From: Devosia rhodophyticola
GTDB taxonomy: Bacteria; Pseudomonadota; Alphaproteobacteria; Rhizobiales; Devosiaceae
NCBI RefSeq assembly: GCF_028816475.1
Contig: NZ_CP118247.1
Span: 3,216,001-3,280,000 of the forward strand
Reading direction: 5' to 3'
Length of the DNA: 64,000 nt
The position numbers were made by a program, and so were the translations under genes. Each line of letters starts with the position of its first letter. The first letter of the stretch is position 1. The notes under the pieces were generated by a model that had not been told where the DNA came from, did not search any database, and saw only the letters and a list, made by a program, of their open reading frames with translations. This document shows positions 36,555-45,850 of the stretch, one piece after another.

Positions 36555-37132
36555 ATATTTTTTCATCGTCGCGCCGCTCGTTTATTGCCACCGTGGCATT
36601 TGCTGGTGCCGCAGTAGTTGCCAGTCTGTTTCCGGGTGCTGCGTTGGCGCAGACGCCGGCAGGCACGCCGCACATGATGCTGCAGCTTGAATCCGGTACG
36701 GTTGATATTGAGCTGGAACCCAGCCTAGCGCCGAACCACGTGGCTCAAATCGTCACGCTGGCCGAGCAGGGTTTTTATGATGGAATCGTATTCCATCGCG
36801 TGATTGAAGGTTTCATGGCCCAAACCGGCGACCCGACTGGTACGGGTATGGGCGGATCTGATTTGCCGGACATTAATGCCGAGTTCACCAGTGAGCCATT
36901 TGTGCGCGGCACTGTGGGCATGGCGCGTTCGCAAGACCCCAATAGCGCCAATTCTCAGTTCTTCATCATGTTCGCTGATGGCAGCTTTCTGAACGGGCAA
37001 TATACCGTGTTCGGCAAGGTGGTTTCGGGCATGGAATTTGTCGACCGGCTGAAAAAAGGTTCCCAAGAACAGAACGGCACGGTTGCAAATCCCGACAAGA
37101 TCGTGAAAGCAACCATTGAATACCGCGAGTAG
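36551..37132 (+). CDS. cyclophilin-type peptidyl-prolyl isomerase, exported
   Basis: A 193-residue cis-trans prolyl isomerase. The cyclophilin core includes [44 protein letters not shown] and YTVFGKVVSGMEFVDRL. An N-terminal signal (about 33 residues ending GAALA) is preceded by SSRRSFIA, which resembles a twin-arginine motif, so Tat or Sec export are both possible. It is coupled to coaD and followed by a second, unexported cyclophilin gene. Confidence 0.92.
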   Translation: MNIFSSSRRSFIATVAFAGAAVVASLFPGAALAQTPAGTPHMMLQLESGTVDIELEPSLAPNHVAQIVTLAEQGFYDGIVFHRVIEGFMAQTGDPTGTGMGGSDLPDINAEFTSEPFVRGTVGMARSQDPNSANSQFFIMFADGSFLNGQYTVFGKVVSGMEFVDRLKKGSQEQNGTVANPDKIVKATIEYRE

Positions 37133-37174
37133 CAGCGCTACCTGCATTTTCACAAACAACAGGAAGTGAGCCTC

Positions 37175-37654
37175 ATGGCCGATTACGCCGATCCCGAAAA
37201 CACCCTCGTCATTGAAACCTCGCAGGGCAATGTGGTTATTGCCATGCGCCCCGACCTCGCGCCAAACCATGTTGCGCATATCAAGAAGCTGGCGCGCGAA
37301 GGCTTTTACGATGGCATCGTGTTCCATCGCGTAATCGAAGGCTTCATGGCGCAGACCGGTTGTCCGCAGGGTCGCGGTACAGGTGGTTCGAAGTATCCAG
37401 ACCTGAAGCAGGAATTCAATGCTGAGCCACATGTGCGCGGCACGACGTCGATGGCCCGCTCGTCCAATCCCGACAGTGCCAACTCGCAATTCTTCATCTG
37501 CTTCGACGACGCGCCATTCTTGAACAAGCAGTACACTGTCTGGGGCAAGGTCGTTGAAGGCATGGAGAATGTCGACAAGATCAAGCGCGGCGAGCCTGTG
37601 CAGAACCCTGACAATATGGTTTCGGTTAAAGTTGCAGCCGACATCGCTGCTTAA
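37175..37654 (+). CDS. cyclophilin-type peptidyl-prolyl isomerase, cytoplasmic
   Basis: A 159-residue cyclophilin without signal peptide. Same motifs as the preceding gene ([40 protein letters not shown]), so the two are probably an old tandem duplication that serves two compartments. AGGAAG eight bases upstream favours ATG 37175 over the GTG at 37166. Confidence 0.93.
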   Translation: MADYADPENTLVIETSQGNVVIAMRPDLAPNHVAHIKKLAREGFYDGIVFHRVIEGFMAQTGCPQGRGTGGSKYPDLKQEFNAEPHVRGTTSMARSSNPDSANSQFFICFDDAPFLNKQYTVWGKVVEGMENVDKIKRGEPVQNPDNMVSVKVAADIAA

Positions 37655-37740
37655 TACCAACACCTGATTTTCGTTCGGCGGCGTGGGTTTTGCCTGCGCC
37701 GCCGATCTTGTTCATGCCAGCCGAAAATTGCGATGAGCCC

Positions 37741-38823
37741 ATGCGCGTTTCCGATTTTGATTTCGAGTTGCCCGAGCGTCTGATTGCATTGCATCCGGCT
37801 GAACCGCGCGACAGCGCGCGCCTGTTGGTGGTTGATCCCGTCCACGGGTTATCAGACCGGCATGTGCCAGACCTCGAACGGCTGCTCAGGGCGGGCGACG
37901 TTCTGGTTATTAATGACACGCGCGTGCTGCCTGCTGAACTAAAGGGGCAACGCATTCGGGGCGAGAATCGCGCCAACGTATCGTTCAACCTGCACAAGCG
38001 GGTTGATGCGTACACCTGGCGGGCCTTCGCGCGCCCCGCCAAGCGTCTGGCACTGCTGGATCGGCTGGCGCTGGGCAATGGGGAGGCCGACGCGCTTGTC
38101 GCCAAGGTTTCGGGCAAGGGCGATACCGGCGAAGTTACCCTTGAATTCGAATTGGGTGGGGCGGTTCTCGACGAGGCGATCAAGGCGCACGGCGCGATGC
38201 CGCTGCCACCCTATATTGGTGCCAAGCGCGACGCTGAAGAGCGCGACAAGACTGATTATCAGACCGTTTATGCACGCAAGGACGGCGCGGTTGCTGCGCC
38301 GACGGCGGGTTTGCATTTTACCGATGCGCTGCTGGAACGCCTGCAAGACAAGGGCGTGGTGATCGAGCGGATTACGCTGCACGTTGGTGCGGGCACATTT
38401 TTGCCGATGAAGGTGGATGACACGCGCGACCATGTGATGCATTCGGAATGGGGCGTGATTGACGCCGATACCGTGGCGCGCATTGTTGCGGCGCGAGAGG
38501 CGGGGCATCGCGTCGTGGCGGTTGGCACCACAAGCCTGCGCCTTTTGGAAGCGGCTTCCCAGGCTACAGGGACGCTGCGCGCGTTTAGTGGCGACACCGA
38601 TATTTTCATCACGCCGGGCTATAGATTTCGTACAGTTGATGCGTTGATGACGAATTTTCACCTGCCCAAATCGACCTTGTTCATGCTGGTTTCAGCGTTT
38701 TCCGGCATGGGCTTGATGCGTGAAGCGTATGAGTACGCTATTAACGATGGCTACCGCTTCTATTCCTATGGCGACTCATCCCTGCTATTGCGGGCTGAAC
38801 AGCCAGAACCAGAAGACGAATGA
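37741..38823 (+). CDS. queA: S-adenosylmethionine:tRNA ribosyltransferase-isomerase
   Basis: Makes epoxyqueuosine in tRNA from the preQ1-modified base, using the ribosyl group of S-adenosylmethionine (360 residues). Family pattern: [68 protein letters not shown] and [10 protein letters not shown], with [14 protein letters not shown] near the end. ATG 37741 fits family starts; a longer frame from 37690 adds unrelated residues. Its stop overlaps tgt by four bases, so two consecutive steps of queuosine synthesis are coupled. Confidence 0.96.
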   Translation: MRVSDFDFELPERLIALHPAEPRDSARLLVVDPVHGLSDRHVPDLERLLRAGDVLVINDTRVLPAELKGQRIRGENRANVSFNLHKRVDAYTWRAFARPAKRLALLDRLALGNGEADALVAKVSGKGDTGEVTLEFELGGAVLDEAIKAHGAMPLPPYIGAKRDAEERDKTDYQTVYARKDGAVAAPTAGLHFTDALLERLQDKGVVIERITLHVGAGTFLPMKVDDTRDHVMHSEWGVIDADTVARIVAAREAGHRVVAVGTTSLRLLEAASQATGTLRAFSGDTDIFITPGYRFRTVDALMTNFHLPKSTLFMLVSAFSGMGLMREAYEYAINDGYRFYSYGDSSLLLRAEQPEPEDE

Positions 38824-39947
38824 AACAAGTCAGCTTTACCCTAGTCGCCACCGATGGTGCAGCCCGGCGTGGCCGCATTGACACGCCCCGAGGCGATATC
38901 CAGACCCCGGCGTTCATGCCTGTCGGCACCGCCGGCACCGTCAAAGCGATGTATCCCGAACAAGTGCGCGAGACGGGCGCCGACATTGTTTTGGGCAATA
39001 CATATCATTTGATGCTGCGGCCGGGCGCGGAACGGGTGGCGGGGCTGGGTGGCCTGCACACATTCATGGATTGGGAACGGCCGATCCTGACTGACAGCGG
39101 CGGATTTCAGGTCATGTCGTTGAGCCAGTTGCGCAAGCTGACCGAACATGGCGTGACCTTCAAATCCCATATTGATGGGTCCTCGCATGAGTTGACGCCC
39201 GAGCGTTCGATCAAGATCCAGACGCTTCTTGACAGCGATATCATCATGCAACTCGATGAGTGCATTTCGCTGCCAGCTGAGCGTAAAGAAATCGAGCGGG
39301 CGATGGAATTGTCGTTGCGGTGGGCAGACAGATCCAAGTCCGCGTTCAACAATCAAGCCAACCGGGCATTGTTCGGCATTGTGCAAGGGGGCGACGATGC
39401 CTCGCTGCGGGCTCGATCTGCCCAAGGGCTGACCTCTATCGGGTTTGATGGTTATGCGGTTGGCGGTCTTGCGGTGGGTGAACCACAGGAAGTGATGTTT
39501 CGGGTTCTGGATGAAATCGTGCCGGAATTGCCCGAGGACCGTCCGCATTATCTGATGGGTGTTGGCAAGCCAGACGATATTTTGGGCGCCATTGGGCGTG
39601 GTATCGACATGTTTGACTGTGTGCATCCGACGCGGGCGGGCCGACATGGGCATGTCTATTCGCGGTTCGGCGTCATCAATTTGAAAAATGCACGGCATAA
39701 GGACGATCATCGGCCGATCGACGAAGCCTCGCCGAATTCAAACTGTCGACGGTTTTCGCGCGCCTATCTGCACCATCTGGTGCGGACCGAAGAGATCCTG
39801 GGGGCCATGATCCTGTCACAGATCAATCTGGCCTATTATCAGGAACTTGTGCAAGGCGCGCGGGCGGCAATCGAACGCGGTGGATTTACCGATTTTGCTG
39901 CGCAAACCCGGGCAAGCTGGTCCGCGGGCGACCTGCCACTACTTTAG
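38820..39947 (+). CDS. tgt: tRNA-guanine transglycosylase
   Basis: Exchanges guanine 34 for preQ1 in tRNAs with GUN anticodons (375 residues). Active-site parts: [12 protein letters not shown] (Asp), [24 protein letters not shown] and MFDCVHPTR. The usual zinc site CxCxxC...H before SRAYLHHL reads SPNSNCRRF here, so only the last cysteine of the three remains, plus the His of SRAYLHH. This may be a natural variant or mean weaker zinc binding. Coupled to queA by an ATGA overlap. Confidence 0.95.
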   Translation: MKQVSFTLVATDGAARRGRIDTPRGDIQTPAFMPVGTAGTVKAMYPEQVRETGADIVLGNTYHLMLRPGAERVAGLGGLHTFMDWERPILTDSGGFQVMSLSQLRKLTEHGVTFKSHIDGSSHELTPERSIKIQTLLDSDIIMQLDECISLPAERKEIERAMELSLRWADRSKSAFNNQANRALFGIVQGGDDASLRARSAQGLTSIGFDGYAVGGLAVGEPQEVMFRVLDEIVPELPEDRPHYLMGVGKPDDILGAIGRGIDMFDCVHPTRAGRHGHVYSRFGVINLKNARHKDDHRPIDEASPNSNCRRFSRAYLHHLVRTEEILGAMILSQINLAYYQELVQGARAAIERGGFTDFAAQTRASWSAGDLPLL

Positions 39948-39984
39948 CTAATAGTACTTCGCAACATGAAGGGTTCATCGCGAT

Positions 39985-41634
39985 ATGGCCAAATTCGGAC
40001 GCAAGGCTGCCTTTGCGGCGCTGACCAAGCACAAGAAGCGGCTGGAAGATCAACCAATGCGCGTGCAGTTTGCGCTCGATCCGAACCGGTTCAAGCGCTA
40101 TTCGGCGCAGGCGGGGGATATCCTTCTCGATTATTCAAAAAATCGCATCGATGAAGACGCCATGGCCGCCTTGTTCGACCTTGCGCGGGCTGCTGATGTC
40201 GAAGGGCATCGCACCGCAATGTGCGAGGGCGAGCATATCAATGTGACGGAAGATCGCGCCGTCATGCACATGGCGCTGCGCTATCAGGGCGATCATCCGA
40301 TCCCGGTGGATGGTGAGGACGTCATGCCGGGCGTGCGCGACGTGCTGGCGCATATGAAGCAGTTTACCGACGCGGTGCGTGGTGGGGATATCCGTGGGCA
40401 TACGGGCGAGCAGTTCACCGATATCGTCAATATTGGCATTGGCGGCTCCGATCTTGGACCCGCTATGGTCACGCTGGCGTTGTCGCCCTATGGGCGCGCC
40501 GAATTGCGGGCGCACTATGTGTCCAATGTTGATGGGGCGCATATTCATGACACGCTCAAGGGCCTTGATCCGGCCCGCACTATGTTTGTTATTGCCTCCA
40601 AGACATTTTCTACCGACGAAACGATGACCAACGCCGCCTCGGCGCGGGCGTGGCTCTCGGGTTCTCTGGGCGACGCGGCGGTCAATGATCATTTTGCCGC
40701 CGTTTCGACCAACCTTGAGGCCACAGGTAAATTTGGCATTCGCAGCGACCGCACGTTTGGGTTCTGGGACTGGGTTGGCGGGCGCTATTCGGTCTGGTCA
40801 GCGATTGGCCTGCCGATTGCGCTGGCGGTTGGGTTTGAAAATTTCGAAAAGCTGCTCAGGGGCGCCGACGCGATGGACCGGCATTTTTTGAGCGAACCGC
40901 TGGAAAAGAATTTGCCAGTGATCATGGCGGTGTTGGGGGTCTGGTATCGCAATGTCTGGGGTTTTTCGACCCATGCGGTGCTGCCCTATGATCAACGCCT
41001 GTCGCGTTTTGCGGCCTATTTGCAGCAGCAGGATATGGAATCGAACGGCAAGTCGGTGACGCTGTCGGGCAAGGCCGTCAACTGGTCTACGGGTCCCATC
41101 GTCTGGGGCGAGCCGGGCACCAACGGGCAGCATGCGTTTTATCAACTGATCCATCAGGGTACCGATGTTATTCCGCTGGATTTCCTTATTGCCGCTCGAC
41201 CGCAAGAATCCTTGCCGCCGCATCACGACAAGTTGGTGGCCAACGTGTTGGCGCAGTCTGAAGCGCTGATGCTGGGCAAGACGATCGAGGAAGTGACAGA
41301 GGAACTCAGGGCGCAGGGGCTATCGAAGGCAGAAATCAAGGCGATGGCCCCGCATAAGGTGTTTCCGGGCAATCGCCCCTCCAACACGCTGTTTTATCAA
41401 AAGCTGACGCCCGAAACGCTGGGTAGTCTGATTGCACTTTATGAGCACAAGGTTTTTGTGCAAGGCGTGATCTGGAACGTCAATTCGTTCGATCAATGGG
41501 GGGTTGAGCTGGGCAAACAGTTGGCAAAGGCACTGTTGCCTAAGGTCGAGGGTAAGGTTTCGGGCGAGGGGCATGATAGTTCGACGCAGGGATTGCTGGG
41601 CTATTATTTGGCCAACAAGGATCAACAGGATTGA
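39985..41634 (+). CDS. pgi: glucose-6-phosphate isomerase
   Basis: Interconverts glucose-6-phosphate and fructose-6-phosphate (549 residues, full length). Signatures: [14 protein letters not shown], the SIS-fold [30 protein letters not shown] and [13 protein letters not shown]-free C terminus ends with [12 protein letters not shown]. It overlaps map by four bases. Its product feeds the glmS/glmU route located a few genes away, though they are separate transcription units. Confidence 0.97.
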   Translation: MAKFGRKAAFAALTKHKKRLEDQPMRVQFALDPNRFKRYSAQAGDILLDYSKNRIDEDAMAALFDLARAADVEGHRTAMCEGEHINVTEDRAVMHMALRYQGDHPIPVDGEDVMPGVRDVLAHMKQFTDAVRGGDIRGHTGEQFTDIVNIGIGGSDLGPAMVTLALSPYGRAELRAHYVSNVDGAHIHDTLKGLDPARTMFVIASKTFSTDETMTNAASARAWLSGSLGDAAVNDHFAAVSTNLEATGKFGIRSDRTFGFWDWVGGRYSVWSAIGLPIALAVGFENFEKLLRGADAMDRHFLSEPLEKNLPVIMAVLGVWYRNVWGFSTHAVLPYDQRLSRFAAYLQQQDMESNGKSVTLSGKAVNWSTGPIVWGEPGTNGQHAFYQLIHQGTDVIPLDFLIAARPQESLPPHHDKLVANVLAQSEALMLGKTIEEVTEELRAQGLSKAEIKAMAPHKVFPGNRPSNTLFYQKLTPETLGSLIALYEHKVFVQGVIWNVNSFDQWGVELGKQLAKALLPKVEGKVSGEGHDSSTQGLLGYYLANKDQQD

Positions 41635-42389
41635 TTGTTACCAGTGACGAGCAACTTGATAAGCTCAAGACCATCGGTAGTATTTGTGCTGTGGTTCTCA
41701 ACAAGATGGCTGAAGCGCTTCGCCCCGGTATGACGACGGCGGAACTGGATGATCTGGGGCGGATATTGCTCGAGCAGGCCGGTGCACGTTCAGCGCCCCA
41801 GCTGACGTATGATTTTCCTGGCGCCACCTGCATTTCGATCAATGAGGAAGTGGCGCACGGCATTCCAGGGGACCGGGTGATCGGGCCAGGCGATCTGGTC
41901 AATATTGATGTTTCGGCGGAGAAAGATGGTTATTTTGCAGATATGGGGGCTTCCTACGTAGTCCCGCCGCAAAACGAGGTGTTGATGCGTCTGTGTCGGG
42001 ATGGGCGCAAAGCGATGTGGGCGGGCATCCGTGAGGTTGCGCCCAAGGCACCGCTGGCCAATATTGGCAAGGCGATAGGCAAATTCGCCAAGAAGGGCGG
42101 CTACACGCTTATCACCAATCTGGCCAGCCACGGGGTTGGCGAAAGCCTGCACGATGAGCCGGGTGAAATTCCGACGTGGCCGGACAAATCCGAGCGGCGC
42201 AATATCGACGAAGGGCTGGTTTTCACCATCGAGCCATTCCTGTCGTTGGGCGGCAAATATGCGCGTGACAGTGATCTGGATGATGGATGGACGCTGGTGA
42301 GTGATCCCAAAGCGCCGTGCGTGCAATATGAGCACACGATTGTGGCGACCAAGCGTGGACCGGTGATTGTGACTGTGCCGCAAGGGTGA
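41631..42389 (+). CDS. map: type I methionine aminopeptidase
   Basis: Removes N-terminal methionine from new proteins (252 residues). Metal ligands are in [16 protein letters not shown] (two Asp), [15 protein letters not shown] (His), FTIEPFL (Glu) and [10 protein letters not shown] (Glu); [11 protein letters not shown] holds the substrate-binding His. Start is TTG 41631, overlapping the pgi stop; AGGA lies just before it. A 32-codon frame starts at 42390 but has no recognisable content. Confidence 0.93.
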   Translation: MIVTSDEQLDKLKTIGSICAVVLNKMAEALRPGMTTAELDDLGRILLEQAGARSAPQLTYDFPGATCISINEEVAHGIPGDRVIGPGDLVNIDVSAEKDGYFADMGASYVVPPQNEVLMRLCRDGRKAMWAGIREVAPKAPLANIGKAIGKFAKKGGYTLITNLASHGVGESLHDEPGEIPTWPDKSERRNIDEGLVFTIEPFLSLGGKYARDSDLDDGWTLVSDPKAPCVQYEHTIVATKRGPVIVTVPQG

Positions 42390-42545
42390 TGCGGCGCGGG
42401 CGGGGTAAGGGCTCGGCTACCCATGCGTTGGTCAGGTCGGGAAATCGGAAAAACCGTCCTGTTCCCTCTGCCGCCTTGTCCGATTGACGCGCGCCGCATC
42501 GCTTGAACAATATCCGTAGAGCCGGTTTGGTTCCCCGATGGCGCG

Positions 42546-43226
42546 CTAAAAATGAAAGTTTGCGCCGAGCCGAATGGCACCGAAACGGAAGCTTGTGTCG
42601 GTCGGCGCGCCAGCACCGCTGAAGTAGGTTTGGGTGCCGAGATCGGTGTAGTCGTATTCGAGCTTGATGCTGACTTGTTCGCTCGCGGCGTACTCCACGC
42701 CGACGCCAGCGGTCCATCCGGAATGGTTTTGCGACTGGGAGAATGTGCCACCGAGTTGGGAATAGCTGCCGGTACCGCGACCAATGGCATATCCAGCGGT
42801 AATGAAGGGCATGAACTGATTGTAGGCGAGACCGGCGCGGGCGCGGGCTGTGCCATAATAGTCGAGGCCAAATGAGCTGTTGGTGATGCCGGCCACCGTC
42901 TGGGTGTGGTTTATGTTGGTGAATTGGCCGTCGATTTCGCCGCCAAGTATGAAGCCACCGAGGCTGAAATTGAAACCGGCCTGTGCGCCGCCGCCGAAGC
43001 CGCGCATGTCGTTTTGCTGGCTGGTGCCGGTCGCGGTCGAGGTTACGCTGCCAAAGCCATAGCCAAGACTGCCGCCTGCGTAAAAGCCATCCCAAGTGAA
43101 TGCGGAGCCGCCGTAGGCGACGCTGGAAGATGGATCAACCCAACCTCCATCCTGCGCCTGGGCTGCCGTCGAGAAAATGGCGATGCAGGCGCTCAGAACG
43201 AGCGCCGCCGAAAAAGATTTTTGCAT
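42546..43226 (-). CDS. outer membrane beta-barrel protein (Omp25-like)
   Basis: A 226-residue protein with a Sec signal (ends TAAQA) and a predicted eight-stranded barrel made of alternating aromatic and Gly strands: WDGFYAGGSLGYGFG, GAQAGFNFSLGGFILGGEIDG, RARAGLAYNQFMPFITAGYA, GWTAGVGVEYA and KLEYDYTDLG. It ends in Phe, the usual signal for barrel insertion. In Rhizobiales such proteins are abundant surface proteins. It has its own transcription unit with about 250 bases upstream. Confidence 0.9.
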   Translation of the reverse strand: MQKSFSAALVLSACIAIFSTAAQAQDGGWVDPSSSVAYGGSAFTWDGFYAGGSLGYGFGSVTSTATGTSQQNDMRGFGGGAQAGFNFSLGGFILGGEIDGQFTNINHTQTVAGITNSSFGLDYYGTARARAGLAYNQFMPFITAGYAIGRGTGSYSQLGGTFSQSQNHSGWTAGVGVEYAASEQVSIKLEYDYTDLGTQTYFSGAGAPTDTSFRFGAIRLGANFHF

Positions 43227-43420
43227 GGGATTGTCTCATTTTTGGTGTCGCGATCATCGCAAACGAGCGCAGCAGTGTCCAAGACGAACGGTTGGAAGGG
43301 CTAATTGTACGTAAACATTGAATGAATGGATTAGGCTTGGATTAACCAAGTTTGGTCAGTTACTTGGGGCACAAAGTGGCGATAGAATGTGGGCGGCGCG
43401 TATTTGCTGCGTTATTGCGG

Positions 43421-43448
43421 TTGACAGAACAGGGCCAGTAGCTATGTT
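43421..43448 (+). promoter_or_regulatory. promoter of tRNA-Lys
   Basis: TTGACA (43421-43426) and TATGTT (43443-43448) with 16 bases between them, starting transcription near 43455 and about 20 bases before the mature tRNA. The -35 matches the consensus fully. Confidence 0.6.
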
Positions 43449-43475
43449 CCGCCGCGACGCCAAAGGCGTCTGCGT

Positions 43476-43550
43476 GTGCCGGTAGCTCAGTGGTAGAGCA
43501 TTCGACTTTTAATCGAATGGTCGAGGGTTCGACCCCCTCCCGGCATACCA
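43476..43550 (+). tRNA. tRNA-Lys (anticodon TTT)
   Basis: A 75-base cloverleaf with encoded CCA. Acceptor GTGCCGG pairs with CCGGCAT (one G-U), D arm GCTC AGTGGTA GAGC, anticodon arm TTCGA CTTTTAA TCGAA, T arm GAGGG TTCGACC CCCTC. Anticodon bases TTT in the loop CTTTTAA. It stands alone between two minus-strand genes. Confidence 0.95.
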
Positions 43551-43583
43551 TCTTTCCCCATGACGGTTTGGACGATCATTGCC

Positions 43584-44354
43584 CTAAAGCGGGGTTCCGG
43601 AAAACGGAACCGGCATGCAGGCAATCGATATGCGCTCGAGCCGGGAACAAAGCGCTGTCGCTTCGCTCATCTGGGTAATGGGCCCGACCACGATACGCTT
43701 GTTTTCCGTATTGACCTGATCAACCAGCAAGGGGCCCAGGCCGAACAGCAATGGTCCCAATTTGATTGAAAGATCTTCCCATTCGGACTGCGCCTCGGAG
43801 AAGGGCACGCTGTGGCCAATGGCGATGCCAAAGGCATTTTCGTCGGGCGTTACCGTGGGTGCGTCGAGCGGTGCGGGAATGGGTTGCTGAGCGGACGAGT
43901 TGAGGGTTTCCAGCGGTTGCTGGCGAATTTTCACCGAGCCGCCGTCGGCGTCATAGGACAATGATTCGCCTTCCTTGATGCCGCCGGTCAGTGCAGAGCG
44001 ATCAATCTGGGCCGAAGGGGGCAGCGCTTCGAGAAGTTTTGGCAGGCTGACCTCAAGGGAGCCAACGCGACGCGTGACTTCATTGTTGGCCTGTTCCTGT
44101 AGTGAAAAACGCGTCACCAAGGTATTGTTTTCGCGACGGAGGCGGGTGGCTTCATTGCGCAGGTCGCCGACCTGGCCCCGCAATTGTTCGAGGTTGGCAC
44201 CCTGCAAGCGGGTAGCGTGCAGGCCCGAGAGAATTTCTGCTGGCAAAATGGCTGAGATGTTGGCGCTCATCACGGCAATGCCGCAACAAGCCAGCGCCAC
44301 AATTCCCCAAATGGCGATGTCGGATTGCTGAAATTGGGCGGATGCTTTAGCCAA
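43584..44354 (-). CDS. membrane-anchored protein with coiled coil and SPOR-like C terminus
   Basis: A 256-residue protein. One membrane helix (about 14-36, IWGIVALACCGIAVMSANI), then a coiled coil rich in Leu, Arg and Glu (about 50-110, LRGQVGDLRNEATRLRREN), a Pro-rich linker, and a C-terminal domain (from about 175) with NAFGIAIGHSVPFSEAQSEWEDL and KRIVVGPITQMSEATALCSRLE, which resembles a SPOR fold. If so it would bind peptidoglycan from the periplasmic side. Function unknown. It is divergent from glmU. Confidence 0.75.
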   Translation of the reverse strand: MAKASAQFQQSDIAIWGIVALACCGIAVMSANISAILPAEILSGLHATRLQGANLEQLRGQVGDLRNEATRLRRENNTLVTRFSLQEQANNEVTRRVGSLEVSLPKLLEALPPSAQIDRSALTGGIKEGESLSYDADGGSVKIRQQPLETLNSSAQQPIPAPLDAPTVTPDENAFGIAIGHSVPFSEAQSEWEDLSIKLGPLLFGLGPLLVDQVNTENKRIVVGPITQMSEATALCSRLERISIACMPVPFSGTPL

Positions 44355-44488
44355 TGCCGGACTCCGTGGCAGACAGTCGAATCAATGCGTCGGATGATGA
44401 TACCATTGCTGACACGTTAGCGGTTCGCCAACGGAAGCGTGCGATATATTTGCGCAACTGAATTTTGCTGTGCCTGGAGAAGTGGACC

Positions 44489-45847
44489 ATGACTGATTTG
44501 CTGTCGATTATTCTGGCTGCGGGCGAGGGCACGCGGATGCGATCGACAACCACCAAGGTTCTGCATCCTGTGGGTGGCATGCCCATCGTGGGGCATGTGG
44601 CTCGGGCGGCCCGCAGAGCTGGTTCAAACCGTATTGCCATGGTCACCGGTCCTGAACACCAGTCGATCCGCGATGTTGTCGGGGCCATGGACCCCGATAT
44701 CCAGTTTTTCGAGCAGAGTGAAGCCAAAGGCACCGGGCACGCGGCGGCCATGGCGCGCGACGCATTTGCCGACGCTTCGGGTTACGTCGCGGTGGTTTAT
44801 GGTGACCATCCATTGCTGCGAGGCGAAAATTTCCGGGTGGTGCTTGATCGGCTCGACGCGGGGCTGGATGTGGCAATTCTGGGGTTTGAACCGAACGACC
44901 CCACGGGCTACGGGCGCTTTATCACCGAAGGTGAGCGGTTATTGGCGATACGAGAGCATAAGGACGCGAGCGACAATGAGCGGCAAATAGGCTTGTGCAA
45001 CGCCTGTATCCTGGCGTTTCGGGCTGAAGTTTTCCGCGATCTGATCGGCAAGCTGGGCAATGACAATGTGCAGGGCGAATACTATCTGACCGACATGGTT
45101 GGGTTGGCCAATGATGCGGGACACAAGGTTGGCTATGGCGTTGCGCCAGAAAACGATGTGATGGGCGTCAATGATCGGGCCCAGTTGGCGCGGGCGGAAG
45201 GGCTGTTTCAGGACGTGCGCCGCGACGACTTCATGGCGGCGGGCGTGACTTTGCGTGACCCGCGCAGCGTCTATTTTTCTTACGACACCGAGATTGCACG
45301 TGATGTGGTGATTGAACCCAATGTGGTGTTTGGGCCTGGCGTCGTGATTGATGAGGGCGCAACGATCCATGCGTTCTCGCATATCGAAGGCGCTCATATT
45401 GGGCCGAAGGCATCGGTGGGGCCATTCGCGCGATTGCGCCCGGCGGCCAATATTGGTGCCGGTGCCAAGGTGGGCAATTTTGTCGAGATCAAGAAGGCTG
45501 ACGTCGGGGCGGGTGCCAAGATCAGTCACCTGAGTTATGTCGGCGACGCCATTGTCGGCGCTGATGTTAATATTGGCGCCGGGGTCATCACCGTGAACTA
45601 TGACGGGTACAACAAGGCCCAAACGGTGATTGGTGCCAACGCCTTTATTGGCTCCAACACCTCCCTGGTGGCCCCGGTCAATATTGGTGAAGGTGCTTTG
45701 GTCGCCAGCGGCAGCGTAATTACCGAAGATGTGGAAGCTGATGCATTGGCTTTGGGGCGAGCGCGCCAGACCAACAAGGCAGGTCGCGGCAAGGCGGTGT
45801 TTGAACGAGCAGCGGCGTTGAAGGCCAGCAAGACCAAGGAGAAATAG
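44489..45847 (+). CDS. glmU: bifunctional N-acetylglucosamine-1-phosphate uridyltransferase/glucosamine-1-phosphate acetyltransferase
   Basis: Makes UDP-N-acetylglucosamine for peptidoglycan and lipopolysaccharide (452 residues). N-terminal uridyltransferase domain starts LSIILAAGEGTRMRSTTTK and includes VYGDHPLL; the C-terminal left-handed beta-helix has hexapeptide repeats from about residue 250 (VGPFARLRPAANIGAGAKVGNF). GGAG nine bases upstream supports ATG 44489. It lies four bases before glmS in the usual order. Confidence 0.96.
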   Translation: MTDLLSIILAAGEGTRMRSTTTKVLHPVGGMPIVGHVARAARRAGSNRIAMVTGPEHQSIRDVVGAMDPDIQFFEQSEAKGTGHAAAMARDAFADASGYVAVVYGDHPLLRGENFRVVLDRLDAGLDVAILGFEPNDPTGYGRFITEGERLLAIREHKDASDNERQIGLCNACILAFRAEVFRDLIGKLGNDNVQGEYYLTDMVGLANDAGHKVGYGVAPENDVMGVNDRAQLARAEGLFQDVRRDDFMAAGVTLRDPRSVYFSYDTEIARDVVIEPNVVFGPGVVIDEGATIHAFSHIEGAHIGPKASVGPFARLRPAANIGAGAKVGNFVEIKKADVGAGAKISHLSYVGDAIVGADVNIGAGVITVNYDGYNKAQTVIGANAFIGSNTSLVAPVNIGEGALVASGSVITEDVEADALALGRARQTNKAGRGKAVFERAAALKASKTKEK

Positions 45848-45850
45848 CCG

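Noticed and set aside
42390..42488. 32-codon frame directly after map
   Set aside because: Basic, low-complexity peptide with no signature and no start signal. Too short to support as a gene.
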